Assembly: GCA_945887955.1 (NCBI GenBank)
Contig: CAMCZO010000015.1
Span: 1 to 41,278 of the forward strand
DNA: 41,278 nt
Source of the DNA: Chitinophaga pinensis
GTDB lineage: Bacteria > Bacteroidota > Bacteroidia > B-17B0 > Aurantibacillaceae
Direction of reading: 5' to 3'
Shown here: positions 1 to 9,200 of the stretch, in pieces
How positions within the stretch are numbered: position 1 is the stretch's first letter
Layout of the letters: each line of letters opens with the position of its first letter
The notes under the pieces: model-generated
Told to the model about the DNA's origin: nothing
The model's input: the letters and a program-made list of their open reading frames with translations, nothing else
The model's database searches: none
Position numbers and translations under genes: made by a program

Positions 1-797
1 GAAAAGGTGATGTCGTTATATGATGTATCTGCAATTAAACTTCTGTTTTTATTTAAATAAACATAATCAATGTGCCAGTGATCAAAATTACCTGCTCCAG
101 TTGCCCAATTTCGGAATCTAAATTTAAAACCATCTTTTAAAAAATTAGTATCTGTAATTGCCACAAATCCTCTTTTAAAAACACTGTCATTGATGTTAGA
201 GTTATTATTTCCTTTAGAAAACCAGACTCTCGAAATCCATTTATTTTTATTAGGTTGATAAAAATCTAAAATTAATGAATCGTTTAACTCAGGTGGATCG
301 CCATTTCCACGGGCCTGATAATAAAATGATAAAGCGATGCTATCGGAAGGAAGAAGAATTTGATTAGCAGTTTGATGCAGATTGATGGGTTGAGATTCTA
401 ATGTATCAGCAGGAAAAGTAAGGTTTAGGTTGTTTAAGCTAGGAAGGTATGGATAACCAAATTTATTTAATCCATCGAAAGTAGCAACGCCAAAGCTTGG
501 AGGAGCAATAGGATAACCTATATTTACATATGTTGAGGAATCTTGCCAAAGCAATTGATTTGGATAATTATTTGAGTTAGCGTAATAAAAATCATCTAAA
601 AAAGGGATACTCAAGGAAACGATTTGATTTTTTTTATTTGGTTGCAGATAATTATTTATAGATGGAGGTAATAATTCAGAATATAAATAGTTAATGTTAC
701 TATTCAATGGTTTTAAGAACTCTTGAGCCATTATTGTTGAGCCTACAAAAAAAACAAAAAGTATGTAATTAGTTTTTGTTGGCATAAATTTATTCAT
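1..797 (-). CDS. Secreted T9SS-type surface protein, N-terminal part (cut by window edge)
   Basis: The frame is open without a stop from position 797 to the window edge, about 265 residues, and the C-terminus is outside. It starts with a basic stretch and a hydrophobic signal peptide (TNYILFVFFVGSTIMAQE), with cleavage likely before the Gln. The next part has the pattern of large Bacteroidota surface proteins: IPFLDDFYYAN, PPSFGVATFDGL, then a jelly-roll-like segment ending in FDHWHIDYVYLNKNRS. Such proteins usually end in a T9SS sorting domain, which cannot be seen here. The ATG at 797 overlaps the end of the PASTA gene by 8 nt; a second in-frame ATG at 785 also keeps the signal peptide. Function unknown. 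It is probably translationally coupled to the gene before it. Confidence 0.75.
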   Translation of the reverse strand, partial: MNKFMPTKTNYILFVFFVGSTIMAQEFLKPLNSNINYLYSELLPPSINNYLQPNKKNQIVSLSIPFLDDFYYANSNNYPNQLLWQDSSTYVNIGYPIAPPSFGVATFDGLNKFGYPYLPSLNNLNLTFPADTLESQPINLHQTANQILLPSDSIALSFYYQARGNGDPPELNDSLILDFYQPNKNKWISRVWFSKGNNNSNINDSVFKRGFVAITDTNFLKDGFKFRFRNWATGAGNFDHWHIDYVYLNKNRSLIADTSYNDITF

Positions 798-1383
798 CGT
801 AATCAGAAATAGAATCTGCTGATGTATTAAAATACAAATCTTTTTTACCAATAATTAAATTTATTACAGTGCCTTTTTTAACTGGGTCGCCTGCTTTTAT
901 TTCAATGCCTTTTATAGATTGAAAAATTACACATCCATCACAATGGGATGGTTTTTCTTCAATTTTCCCAACTTTTAAGCCATGAGTTTGTATAATAAAT
1001 TTAGCTTGCCGCTCACTTCTATCAATTAGTTTTGGCATAATAATTTGAGGAGCTACCATCGCAGTTATGTATAAATAAATTGTTCTATTGTATTTAACTT
1101 TTGAATTAGCTTTAGGTTCTTGTCTTAATACTATCCCCTTTTTTTCTTTTGGATCGAAAACACTATCAATAATTATATAAGACACATCTTTATCTTTAAT
1201 AAATTTTGTTAAGTCTGTAACACTTTGATTTGAAAAATCAGGAACTAAAGTAAATTCACCGTGTTTGGTATAGAACTTTAAATATTGAATAATAATAAAA
1301 AATAAAGTAAATAGAACCAATAAAATAAGCATCGAGTGGATGAAAAAAGCTTTAGATTTAATAAATAAAAGTATATTTTTCAT
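790..1383 (-). CDS. Membrane-anchored PASTA-domain protein
   Basis: This 197-residue protein has one N-terminal membrane segment at about residues 13-35, then an outer part with two PASTA-like repeats (about 45-108 and 113-180). The repeats show the usual pattern: a start such as LVPDFSNQSVTDLTKFI, a G/D-x-V turn, then a last strand (TIYLYITA, TVINLIIG). PASTA domains in peptidoglycan synthases and Ser/Thr kinases bind cell-wall or beta-lactam ligands; stand-alone anchored forms are common in Bacteroidota and their job is poorly known. The gene follows a four-helix membrane protein after 34 nt and overlaps the next secreted-protein gene by 8 nt, so the three probably form one transcript. Confidence 0.85.
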   Translation of the reverse strand: MKNILLFIKSKAFFIHSMLILLVLFTLFFIIIQYLKFYTKHGEFTLVPDFSNQSVTDLTKFIKDKDVSYIIIDSVFDPKEKKGIVLRQEPKANSKVKYNRTIYLYITAMVAPQIIMPKLIDRSERQAKFIIQTHGLKVGKIEEKPSHCDGCVIFQSIKGIEIKAGDPVKKGTVINLIIGKKDLYFNTSADSISDYDE

Positions 1384-1417
1384 GTTTTAACTGCTGTATT
1401 AATTGGCTTTTAGGCCA

Positions 1418-1843
1418 TTAAGCATCTTGAAACTTATTATCGCGAATTAGCACTTTAAATAAAACAATTACAAATGCACCAATAGTCTGCTCAGCAATTT
1501 GCCATGAGCAATTCATTAATAGATGTTGTGAATTTAAGTTTTTTGCAAGTGAAATATGGATAATAGTAGCAATGATAAATATAGTAAAACCCGATAGAAT
1601 GCCTACTAATAAACCTTTTAAGAATATATTTCTAAATCTCTTCATTAATGAAGATTCAAAAATAAGATAAATACCAAAACTGAGTATTAGGTAGGTTATC
1701 GCAGCAAAACTAATAAACAACCCTACAGGAAATTGAATGCGTTTAAAATCATTTAAAAATATACCATGCCAAGCATAAAATAATGAAAACATTACTAATG
1801 CACAGCTTATCCAAGAAGTAAAAAATCTTAAATTAAAATTCAT
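1418..1843 (-). CDS. Small four-helix integral membrane protein, unknown function
   Basis: This 141-residue protein has four predicted membrane helices at about residues 8-28, 38-62, 72-96 and 115-133. Between helices 2 and 3 lies a basic loop (MKRFRNIFLKG), which suggests that loop faces the cytoplasm. I see no catalytic motif and do not recognise the family; the size and layout resemble DUF4199-like proteins, but I cannot confirm this. It is the first gene of a probable three-gene minus-strand unit with the PASTA protein. It is divergent from the lipoprotein gene at 1930, and the 86 bp between them must hold both promoters. Confidence 0.6.
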   Translation of the reverse strand: MNFNLRFFTSWISCALVMFSLFYAWHGIFLNDFKRIQFPVGLFISFAAITYLILSFGIYLIFESSLMKRFRNIFLKGLLVGILSGFTIFIIATIIHISLAKNLNSQHLLMNCSWQIAEQTIGAFVIVLFKVLIRDNKFQDA

Positions 1844-1917
1844 TTACGTAACAAATTTATTAAAAAAAAATGAATGTTTTGTATGGTTTTTTGTTAATTT
1901 ATCAAATTAATAATTTT

Positions 1918-1925
1918 TATATTTG
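1918..1925 (+). promoter_or_regulatory. -7 box (TATATTTG) just upstream of the lipoprotein start
   Basis: The sequence is an exact match to the Bacteroidota -7 consensus TAnnTTTG. A TTG for the -33 element lies at 1891-1893, a 24-nt spacer that is a little long. Transcription would begin close to the ATG at 1930, giving an almost leaderless mRNA. No experimental support. Confidence 0.35.
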
Positions 1926-1929
1926 TTTT

Positions 1930-3519
1930 ATGCTGCATATAAAAAAAATAGGTTTTCTTTCTTTTCTTGTTTTTTTTAGTTGCTTAAAACAACCTAATAC
2001 AAATTGGGATTCTGATTTTGTATTGCCTATTGCTAATAGTTCTTTAAATATTAAAAATTTTTTTGGTGATACTCTTTTAAAACCAGATAATAATGGACTT
2101 TTGAGTTTTGTATTCAATCGCGAATTATTGGCTATTAAACTTGACTCTTTAATTAATATACCCGACACTTCAATTATCCAAAATTTCGTTAATCCTTCGC
2201 CATTTCCTTCTTTAATTAATCCGGGACAATCACTTATTGTTTTTCAACCCTCAGATCTAAGATTCGACATAGGAAATAATGTTTCCATAAAAACATTTGT
2301 TATTAGAAAAGGTAATTTAAAAGTTAAATTTAGTAATGATTTAGATCAACCTCTCGATCTAGTTTATGCCATTTCTAGTGCTAAAAAAAACGATTCAATA
2401 TTTAAAATAAGAGAAACTATTCCTCCAGGTATAAATTCATTAATTAAAAATTATGACTTATCGGGTTATACTTTAAATATGCGCGGCATTTCGGGCAATG
2501 CATATAATACTATAATTCAGAATTATAATATTTCTTTAAATCCAAATGCTTCAACTACAACTGTAAACCCAGGAAAAGGGGCCAAAATAGACTTAACTTA
2601 TACCCAAATTAGTCCTGATTTTGTGGAGGGATATTTTGGTCAACAAAACATATCAATACCTGAGGATACTTTACGATTTAATTTTATGGAAACTCTCCAA
2701 GCTTCTAATTTTTTGCTTAGTGAGGCAAATGTGGCTTTTCATATTATTAATGAATTTGGTGCTGAATTTAGCGGCAACTTAAATAATATTAAATCTATTA
2801 ATTCATCAAATAATTCAATTGTTAATTTAAATACCACTCTATTATCTAATTTAAATATAAATAGAGCTACAAAATCAGCATTCAGTTTATTTCCATCTAA
2901 TAAATTTATTTCATTAAATTCTCAAACTAATAACGTGGCTGCTTTTATTTCTAATTTACCTAATAAGTTAACATTTAAGGGTAGTGTAAGTTTAAATCCT
3001 TTAGGAAACATTTCTGGTTATAATGATTTTGCATTTTATAATACTGGAATAAAAGTTTTAGCTGATATTAATATTCCATTAAGATTTAAAGCAAATTATT
3101 TTAGATTAAAATCTATTGCTAAGGTTGATTTTAGTAATGTAAATCAGCTAGATCAGGTTAAACAGGGTAATTTAATCATTAATACCATAAATGGATATCC
3201 TTTTAAAGCGAAACTACAAGCTTACTTACTCGACGATCAAAATTTAATAATGGATTCATTGTTTTTGCCTAATGAAAACATATTAGAATCTGGAATAATT
3301 AATTCTCAAAATGAAGTAATTTCCTCATCTTCATCAAATATCAATATTCCAATATCTGATTATAAAATTAAATTATTAAAAAAATGCAAATCTATTCAAT
3401 TTGTTACTTATTTTATTACGCCAACTAATAGCTCAGATATTAAAATAATGGAAAATTATGAGTTTAAAATAAATATTGTGGCAGAGCTTAGCTATAATAT
3501 ATCTATTAAAAGGAATTAA
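1930..3519 (+). CDS. Large beta-rich lipoprotein, unknown function
   Basis: I place the start at the ATG at 1930 and not at the in-frame ATG at 1870, because 1930 gives a clean lipoprotein signal (MLHIKKIGFLSFLVFFSC) with the lipidated Cys at residue 18. The mature protein has about 510 residues, is rich in Asn, Ser and Ile, and has regular alternating hydrophobic patterns typical of beta-sandwich folds. No catalytic motif or known domain is recognised. The gene sits 75 bp upstream of a TonB-dependent receptor on the same strand. A lipoprotein next to a receptor suggests a cell-surface partner, but the sequence does not look like SusD. A decayed second copy of this gene is at 8281-8553. Confidence 0.7.
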   Translation: MLHIKKIGFLSFLVFFSCLKQPNTNWDSDFVLPIANSSLNIKNFFGDTLLKPDNNGLLSFVFNRELLAIKLDSLINIPDTSIIQNFVNPSPFPSLINPGQSLIVFQPSDLRFDIGNNVSIKTFVIRKGNLKVKFSNDLDQPLDLVYAISSAKKNDSIFKIRETIPPGINSLIKNYDLSGYTLNMRGISGNAYNTIIQNYNISLNPNASTTTVNPGKGAKIDLTYTQISPDFVEGYFGQQNISIPEDTLRFNFMETLQASNFLLSEANVAFHIINEFGAEFSGNLNNIKSINSSNNSIVNLNTTLLSNLNINRATKSAFSLFPSNKFISLNSQTNNVAAFISNLPNKLTFKGSVSLNPLGNISGYNDFAFYNTGIKVLADINIPLRFKANYFRLKSIAKVDFSNVNQLDQVKQGNLIINTINGYPFKAKLQAYLLDDQNLIMDSLFLPNENILESGIINSQNEVISSSSSNINIPISDYKIKLLKKCKSIQFVTYFITPTNSSDIKIMENYEFKINIVAELSYNISIKRN

Positions 3520-3570
3520 TAATGACTAAATGCAAAGTTTTCAAAATTTAATTTTTAGTTTTTGTATCTT

Positions 3571-3578
3571 TAAATTTG
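3571..3578 (+). promoter_or_regulatory. -7 box (TAAATTTG) before the TonB-dependent receptor
   Basis: This is an exact TAnnTTTG match 16 nt before the ATG at 3595. I see no convincing -33 TTTG at the expected distance, so the receptor may have its own weak promoter or be read through from the lipoprotein gene. Confidence 0.3.
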
Positions 3579-3594
3579 AAAAAATCTCTTTTAA

Positions 3595-6426
3595 ATGAAA
3601 GTCAAATCTTCTTTAACTTATTTGAAGTTAATTATATTTATTTTTTTTGTTTCATTTAATAATTTATATAGCCAGAAATTGACTGGTAAAATAGTAGATC
3701 CAAAAACAAATGAGCCTCTTGTTGGAGCAATAATCGAAATTAAAGGTACTAATTTTAATACTTCAACTGATGCTGATGGTAACTTTTCAATGCTTACTCC
3801 AGCAACACCTTTTACGTTAGCAGTAAATAGTTTAGGTTATGTTACATTAGTTCAAGTTATTTATTCTATTGAAGAGCCGGTAAATTTAAAGTTGAAATCT
3901 GAGCAAATTAACCTAATGGAAGTAGATGTTATAGCCCGTGGCTTTACAGAAAAGCAGAAACAATCTGCATTAACTGTTGAATCGCTAGATGCCGCGGCAA
4001 TTAAAGCAACTTCTGCTGCTAATTTTTATGAGGGACTTGGCCAATTAAAAGGAGTTGATTTAACCTCAGCAAGCATTTCTTTTCGGATAATTAATACACG
4101 TGGATTTAATAGTACATCACCTGTGCGATCTTTACAAATAATTGATGGGGTAGATAATCAATCGCCGGGTCTAAATTTTTCTTTGGGTAATTTTTTAGGC
4201 GCATCAGAATTAGATGTGCAAAAAGCAGAAATTATTGTTGGAGCAAGTTCTGCTTATTATGGACCAAATGCCTTTAATGGTGTAATTAGTATGATTACTA
4301 AAAATCCGTTTATTAAACCGGGTATCAATGTTTTATTAAAGGTTGGGGAGAGAAATCTCATCGAAACTGGCTGCCGATATGCCGAGTCTTTTAAAAATAA
4401 AAAAGGCGAAGAAAAAGTAGCTTTTAAATTTAATTTCTCTTATTTGCGTGCAAACGATTGGCAGGCAAATAATATGGAACCCGTATTTGGATCTACTGAT
4501 ACAAAAAAAAATTGGGGTGGTTATAATGCTGTTAACCGATATGGTGATGAAATAGTTTACAATGCAAATTCAAAAGGACAAAAAGTTGGCTATCCTGGTC
4601 TTGGAAATTTTTATAGAACTGGCTACGAAGAAAAAGATATTGTTAACTATGATTCGAGAAATCTCAAATTAGCCTCAGCTATTCATTATAAAATAAAACC
4701 GGCAACTGAATTGGTTTATTCCTTCAATTTTGGAAATGGCACAACCATTTATCAGGGCGACAATCGTTATAGTTTAAAAGATATTAAATTTTTTCAAAAT
4801 AGAATTGAACTTAGGGAGCAGGATAAATATTTTATTAGAGCTTACGCCACCAACGAAGATGCCGGAAACTCTTATGATGCAATCACAACAGCTATCTTAC
4901 TTCAAAATGTTTCTAATAGTAATGCTGAATGGGGCAATAAGGCTTATCGAAATTATTATGCAGCTTACGTTGCGCCTAGTGTAAAAAAACTTCCTGGTTT
5001 TCCAACTATGGGACCTTATATCGGACCCGGTAATCCAAATAATTTCTTTTATAATTTTCAAGCCGCTGATTCAATTATGAATATAAATTCTAATCAAATG
5101 CAGGTATGGCATAATCAAGCTCGAAATGATGCAGATAATAAAGGGGTTCCTTTTTTAATTCCCGGTACTCAGGCCTATAAGGATGCATTTAACGAGATTA
5201 TTTCTAAACCTTTAGGTCAAGGAGGATCTAAATTAGTTGATAGATCTGCACTTTACCACATTCACGGAGAGTATAAATTTATCACGAAACCATTTGATCT
5301 TACAATCGGATCAAATTTTAGATTATTTAAACCAAATTCAGCAGGAACTATTTTTAGTGACACCGCCAACATAGTTATAAAAAACTACGAATACGGATTT
5401 TATTCTGGAATGGAAAAAAAAGTTTTAGATGGAAAGATTAAGTTTAATTTAACCCTAAGAATGGACAAAAATAAGAACTTTGATTTTATTTTTTCACCAG
5501 CCGCTTCAGTTGTTTATAATCTTTCTAAAGATAATATTTTCCGCCTTTCTTTTTCAGCCGGAATAAGAAATCCTACTTTGCAAGATCAGTATCTTTATTA
5601 TAATGTTGGTAATGCTATCTTACTTGGTAATTTAAATGGTTTTGATTCTTTGGTCACAATAGAATCGATTAAGAGTTATTTTAATGAAGCTTATACTGAT
5701 AAAAATAAATTAGATTATTTTAATGTCTCGAAAATAGTTCCTGAAAAAGTAAAATCAATTGAATTGGGATACAGAACCTCTTTATTCGATAGGCTATTAG
5801 TGGATGCAAGTTGTTATTTTAGTATTTATAAAGATTTTATTGGTTACCAACAGGGGGGAGATGTTAAATTTAATCCAGGAAATGCGAATGAAATTTCAAG
5901 TATCATTTTCTATAGGGTAGCCGCAAATGCAATAAATATTGTAACCACTCAAGGATTATCTATTGGAGCAACTTATTATATGAAAAAGTACTTTTCGATA
6001 ACAGGTAATTACAGTTATAATGAATTGAATAAAAAGGGTACGGAAGATCCTATTATTCCCGCATTTAACACACCTAAAAATAAATTTAATATTGGTTTTT
6101 GTGGTCGTGATATTAAATTTAAAATCAGACTGCCTTCAAAATCTTTAGAAGATAAAAAATACCTATCATTTAATGATTTTGGATTTAGCATCAATTATAA
6201 ATGGGTTGAAGGATATGATTTTACTGGTTCACCATCGTTTACTGGGAATGTTCCTCAATATGATATGTTAGATGCTCAAATTAGTAAATATGTTCCAAAA
6301 ATAAAAACAACGTTTAAGTTAGGTGGATCTAATTTACTTAATAATCTTTCTTTTCAAGTATATGGTGGTCCAAGAATAGGTCGATTAATTTATTTTTCTG
6401 CATTACTTGAATTAGACCGTAATTAA
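3595..6426 (+). CDS. TonB-dependent receptor with N-terminal carboxypeptidase-like domain
   Basis: This is a 943-residue outer-membrane beta-barrel receptor. It has a signal peptide ending at about residue 26 (FNNLYSQ), a CarboxypepD_reg-like beta-sandwich at about 29-114 (LTGKIVDPKTNEPLVGAIIE, then TDADGNFSM), a plug at about 125-240 (VRSLQIIDGVDNQSPG; GASSAYYGPNAFNGVISMIT), then a long barrel with alternating aromatic strands and Asn/Tyr-rich loops. The family imports large or scarce substrates across the outer membrane using TonB energy. The substrate cannot be read from the sequence. No SusD-type gene is adjacent; the only neighbour on this strand is the lipoprotein at 1930-3519, a candidate partner. 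The final residues (LLELDRN) do not end in the usual terminal aromatic. Confidence 0.9.
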   Translation: MKVKSSLTYLKLIIFIFFVSFNNLYSQKLTGKIVDPKTNEPLVGAIIEIKGTNFNTSTDADGNFSMLTPATPFTLAVNSLGYVTLVQVIYSIEEPVNLKLKSEQINLMEVDVIARGFTEKQKQSALTVESLDAAAIKATSAANFYEGLGQLKGVDLTSASISFRIINTRGFNSTSPVRSLQIIDGVDNQSPGLNFSLGNFLGASELDVQKAEIIVGASSAYYGPNAFNGVISMITKNPFIKPGINVLLKVGERNLIETGCRYAESFKNKKGEEKVAFKFNFSYLRANDWQANNMEPVFGSTDTKKNWGGYNAVNRYGDEIVYNANSKGQKVGYPGLGNFYRTGYEEKDIVNYDSRNLKLASAIHYKIKPATELVYSFNFGNGTTIYQGDNRYSLKDIKFFQNRIELREQDKYFIRAYATNEDAGNSYDAITTAILLQNVSNSNAEWGNKAYRNYYAAYVAPSVKKLPGFPTMGPYIGPGNPNNFFYNFQAADSIMNINSNQMQVWHNQARNDADNKGVPFLIPGTQAYKDAFNEIISKPLGQGGSKLVDRSALYHIHGEYKFITKPFDLTIGSNFRLFKPNSAGTIFSDTANIVIKNYEYGFYSGMEKKVLDGKIKFNLTLRMDKNKNFDFIFSPAASVVYNLSKDNIFRLSFSAGIRNPTLQDQYLYYNVGNAILLGNLNGFDSLVTIESIKSYFNEAYTDKNKLDYFNVSKIVPEKVKSIELGYRTSLFDRLLVDASCYFSIYKDFIGYQQGGDVKFNPGNANEISSIIFYRVAANAINIVTTQGLSIGATYYMKKYFSITGNYSYNELNKKGTEDPIIPAFNTPKNKFNIGFCGRDIKFKIRLPSKSLEDKKYLSFNDFGFSINYKWVEGYDFTGSPSFTGNVPQYDMLDAQISKYVPKIKTTFKLGGSNLLNNLSFQVYGGPRIGRLIYFSALLELDRN

Positions 6427-6535
6427 ATTTACATCATTACCTTAATTTTAAAATTGTTTATTGTTTTTAATTGATTGAAAATAGATTGGTTAATTTTTAT
6501 GGTTGATCGATTTAATTATTTTATTATAAATAAAT

Positions 6536-6567
6536 AAGGGGTTATTTTCAGATGAAAACAGCCCCTT
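6536..6567 (-). terminator. Hairpin terminator between convergent genes
   Basis: The hairpin has arms AAGGGGTTATTTTC and GAAAACAGCCCCTT around an AGAT loop, with one wobble and one A-C mismatch in the stem. On the minus strand it is followed by a T-rich tract (TTATTTATTTAT), so it fits best as the terminator of the hydrolase-fold gene. It may also stop transcripts of the plus-strand receptor gene. Confidence 0.7.
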
Positions 6568-6588
6568 ATAAATTATAGTCTTTAAGTA

Positions 6589-8163
6589 TTATTGAATAAT
6601 TATTTTTTTACTCAGTATAGTTTTATTTCCTAATTCGATTTTTGAAAAGTAAAGACCTTGATTTAATTGGTTTCGGTTTAAAGTAAATTTGTTAGTATTT
6701 AAACCATCTATACTTATAACAATGCGACCAGTTGCATCATAAAGATCAATTTTTTTAATGATGTTATTACCTTCAACCAAATAATTGATTTCAGAGGTTA
6801 CAGGATTTGGATAAATATTTAAATCATTTCTATTAGATAACTCATTAATACCAACACTAGAAACACAACCTGCTAAATTTAAGGCGCAAACAAGTCTTGG
6901 GTTTAAAAATCCTTGAATAGTATCCATGTATTTTCTGCCTTTTGTTGCAGACATATCAGGATTTTCAAGCTTCAATTTACATGCCAAAGGGGTTCCATTT
7001 AGAGTACCTGAGTATGCATTATAAGATGCAATAAAAACTGGTTCGTTCCACCAATCCCATGGTGCGCTTTGTTCTATTTGAGGGTTTGCATTGGCTCCTG
7101 TACATGACATGTTAGGCCCTGGTGTTGGGGTAATGTGAGTGTATAAGCCAGGAATTCCTGCACTGTTTGCAATAGCTTTGGTTGAATATACATCGTTATA
7201 AACTGAGTTTTGAAATATAGCTTGGTTACCTAACCTTGTTGATCTTTTTGTAGCATCGAAACTTCCACTCGCTTCAACAACAAATTGTCCGGTTGCTGCT
7301 ACGATTACATTTCCTGTTTTGTAAGGAGCATAAGGGTCTTTGTATGCATGTAAGCATATTATTGGAGTTTCGCCTGCTTCTATCCATGAGCTATCTCCTG
7401 CAGCTCCGCCTAAGCTAAAAGCAACATTAATTGATGAGCTTTGTGTAGCGTAGTTTGGAGTGTTCAATACGGTTACATCTGTACCATCAAAATTTCCGGC
7501 AGTTAATTGATTTACATAAGATGCAGGAGGTGTTGCAGATTGATTAATAAACTTTGATAAATTTAATTCTGCAGTTTTGTTTAGGCTTCCGTATGCAAGA
7601 GCTAAATAAGCGCCGGCACCGAATCCACCTACTGCAATTCTGTTTACATCTATTTTATAAACATTAGTAGTTGCTGCGTCATTTTTAAAGAAACGCACAC
7701 AGTTTTTTGCATCTTGTAATCCACGGTAAACAGCATTAAGAAGTGTTCCTGTTCTTACATCTTGATTGGCTGAAAGTGCATTCCATCCAAGTCGATAGTC
7801 GGCAGAAACAGCCACATAACCTCTTTTGGCAAATTTCATACACATTTCAACAACGGCGCTATCGGTTCTTTTACCTATAGCCATTCCGTTGGCTACAGAA
7901 GGTAAGAAACTGCCTGCATGCAATACAATTATCAGTGGACGAGCAGTTAAAACGTCACCTGTAGGCTGATAAACATCCATCACAAGAGGAATTGAACTTG
8001 GCGATCCTGTTAATACGGAAATATTATTCCCATAGGTAACATTGGTTGAAACAGTAACAGAAGAGAATGTCTCTGATAGGTAACGAGCACCTGCCTGCGA
8101 ATAGGTTTTGGTTGTAAACGCAAGCATACAAAAAGTTAAGAGAATGGGTAGAGTTTTTTTCAT
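6589..8163 (-). CDS. Secreted alpha/beta-hydrolase-fold protein with T9SS sorting domain
   Basis: This 524-residue protein has a signal peptide (residues 1-22, ending TKTYSQ), an alpha/beta-hydrolase core at about 55-350, a short cysteine-containing linker, and a type A T9SS C-terminal sorting domain at about 448-524 (IYPNPVTSEINY; GRIVISIDG; KKIIIQ). It should be exported by T9SS to the cell surface or medium. The core has the carboxylesterase-like strand and turn LIIVLHAGSF (77-86), DYRLG (122-126) and a late LHAYKDPYAPY segment where the acid or His region would lie. The nucleophile elbow reads VGGFGAGAY, with Gly where the catalytic Ser of GxSxG is expected. It may therefore be a non-enzymatic relative or use another residue. 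Substrate unknown. Confidence 0.8.
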   Translation of the reverse strand: MKKTLPILLTFCMLAFTTKTYSQAGARYLSETFSSVTVSTNVTYGNNISVLTGSPSSIPLVMDVYQPTGDVLTARPLIIVLHAGSFLPSVANGMAIGKRTDSAVVEMCMKFAKRGYVAVSADYRLGWNALSANQDVRTGTLLNAVYRGLQDAKNCVRFFKNDAATTNVYKIDVNRIAVGGFGAGAYLALAYGSLNKTAELNLSKFINQSATPPASYVNQLTAGNFDGTDVTVLNTPNYATQSSSINVAFSLGGAAGDSSWIEAGETPIICLHAYKDPYAPYKTGNVIVAATGQFVVEASGSFDATKRSTRLGNQAIFQNSVYNDVYSTKAIANSAGIPGLYTHITPTPGPNMSCTGANANPQIEQSAPWDWWNEPVFIASYNAYSGTLNGTPLACKLKLENPDMSATKGRKYMDTIQGFLNPRLVCALNLAGCVSSVGINELSNRNDLNIYPNPVTSEINYLVEGNNIIKKIDLYDATGRIVISIDGLNTNKFTLNRNQLNQGLYFSKIELGNKTILSKKIIIQ

Positions 8164-8280
8164 AAAGTCTAATTTTTAAATGTTTAATTTTTTATGTAAT
8201 TTGAATTATTCTAAAATTATAACAATAATTTAATTAATCCAATTTATTTTATCAATCTTTTAGTTATTTATAGACTTAAG

Positions 8281-8553
8281 TTTTTTTTGGTGACACTCTT
8301 TTAAAACCTCATAATGATGGAATTTGAATTTTGTATTCAAGCGCGAATTATTAGTCATTAAACTTGACTATTTAAATAATTTTCCAATATCTGATTATAA
8401 AATAACAAAATTAAAAAATTAAATCTATTCAATTTGTTACATACTTTTACTACACCAACTAATAGCTCAGATATTAAAATAACGGAAAATTATGAGTTTG
8501 AAATAAATTTAGTGGCAGAAATCAGTTATTATATAGATATAAAAAGGAATAAA
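8281..8553 (+). pseudogene. Decayed, internally deleted copy of the 1930-3519 lipoprotein gene
   Basis: Bases 8281-8372 resemble 2064-2155 of the lipoprotein gene (for example GAATTTTGTATTCAAGCGCG against GAGTTTTGTATTCAATCGCG). Bases 8380-8553 resemble 3345-3519, including an identical run CCAACTAATAGCTCAGATAT. About 1.19 kb of the middle is missing at the junction near 8372-8380. Point differences and short indels break the frame, and there is no start codon or signal peptide. It lies between two minus-strand genes and ends like the parent gene (AAAAGGAAT then stop-like sequence). It is the relic of an old duplication, not a working gene. Confidence 0.85.
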
Positions 8554-8609
8554 CAAAAACAATGAAAAGTATTAATTTTTACTTTAATCCTAAATTGACC
8601 TCCAATAAA

Positions 8610-9104
8610 TTATTTAATCAAATGAATTTGACCTGAATATTTCTTATCAAAGGACTTATATTTTCCATAAGCTGAGTAAGAATGTTCTTGTACAGTTTCT
8701 CCATCATCCATAAAGGTAGGGCAATCTCTAAAGTCTAGTGTAAAAATACCGTCACCAGCTTTATCTCCTGGCTCATTTAAAGTTACTCTGTAGGAAGATC
8801 CTTGACCCCCACATTCTCCTGCGCCTTCTTCGGTAGGAATTTCTGAAATAGTCCCTTTAAGTGGGCGTTTATTTGAGCCGTATATATTATAACCATAAGC
8901 AGTATTCCCTTGGATTTTTTCTATCACTAACTTTAATGGTTTATCTTTTAATGTACCAGTCCAATTACCTTTTATGTAATTGAAATTAGGATTTAAATCA
9001 ACAATTATAGAATTAGTTATTAATGTTGCAGAAAATGTTGAGGGTCGAACTTTAACAAAGTCGAAAACTAACAGTATTGTTACAAGGATTATTATTTTTT
9101 TCAT
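8610..9104 (-). CDS. Small secreted protein, possible lipocalin-like beta-barrel, unknown function
   Basis: This 164-residue protein begins with a basic and hydrophobic signal sequence (MKKIIILVTILLVFDFVKV). The mature part is beta-rich: GNWTGTLKDKPLKLVIEKI followed by NTAYGYNIYGSNKRPLKGTI, then a Gly/Glu-rich turn with ECGGQGSS and a final strand (KKYSGQIHLIK). The W-T-G-T-L start and paired strands recall lipocalin-like or beta-clip proteins of Bacteroidota, but the similarity is by pattern only. Two cysteines (in GECGGQ and DCPTF) could form a disulfide. It stands alone, downstream of a small membrane-protein gene on the same strand. Confidence 0.6.
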   Translation of the reverse strand: MKKIIILVTILLVFDFVKVRPSTFSATLITNSIIVDLNPNFNYIKGNWTGTLKDKPLKLVIEKIQGNTAYGYNIYGSNKRPLKGTISEIPTEEGAGECGGQGSSYRVTLNEPGDKAGDGIFTLDFRDCPTFMDDGETVQEHSYSAYGKYKSFDKKYSGQIHLIK

Positions 9105-9200
9105 TTTTTAAATTTAAAAGATTGTTTTACTAGTTCCTTAGAGACATTAAATATAATAATTAAAAATTTAATTGTATAAAATAAAAAAAAATTATCTACT

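Noticed and set aside
1917-2168. 83-codon minus-strand frame
   Set aside because: It is antisense to the signal peptide and first strands of the lipoprotein gene.
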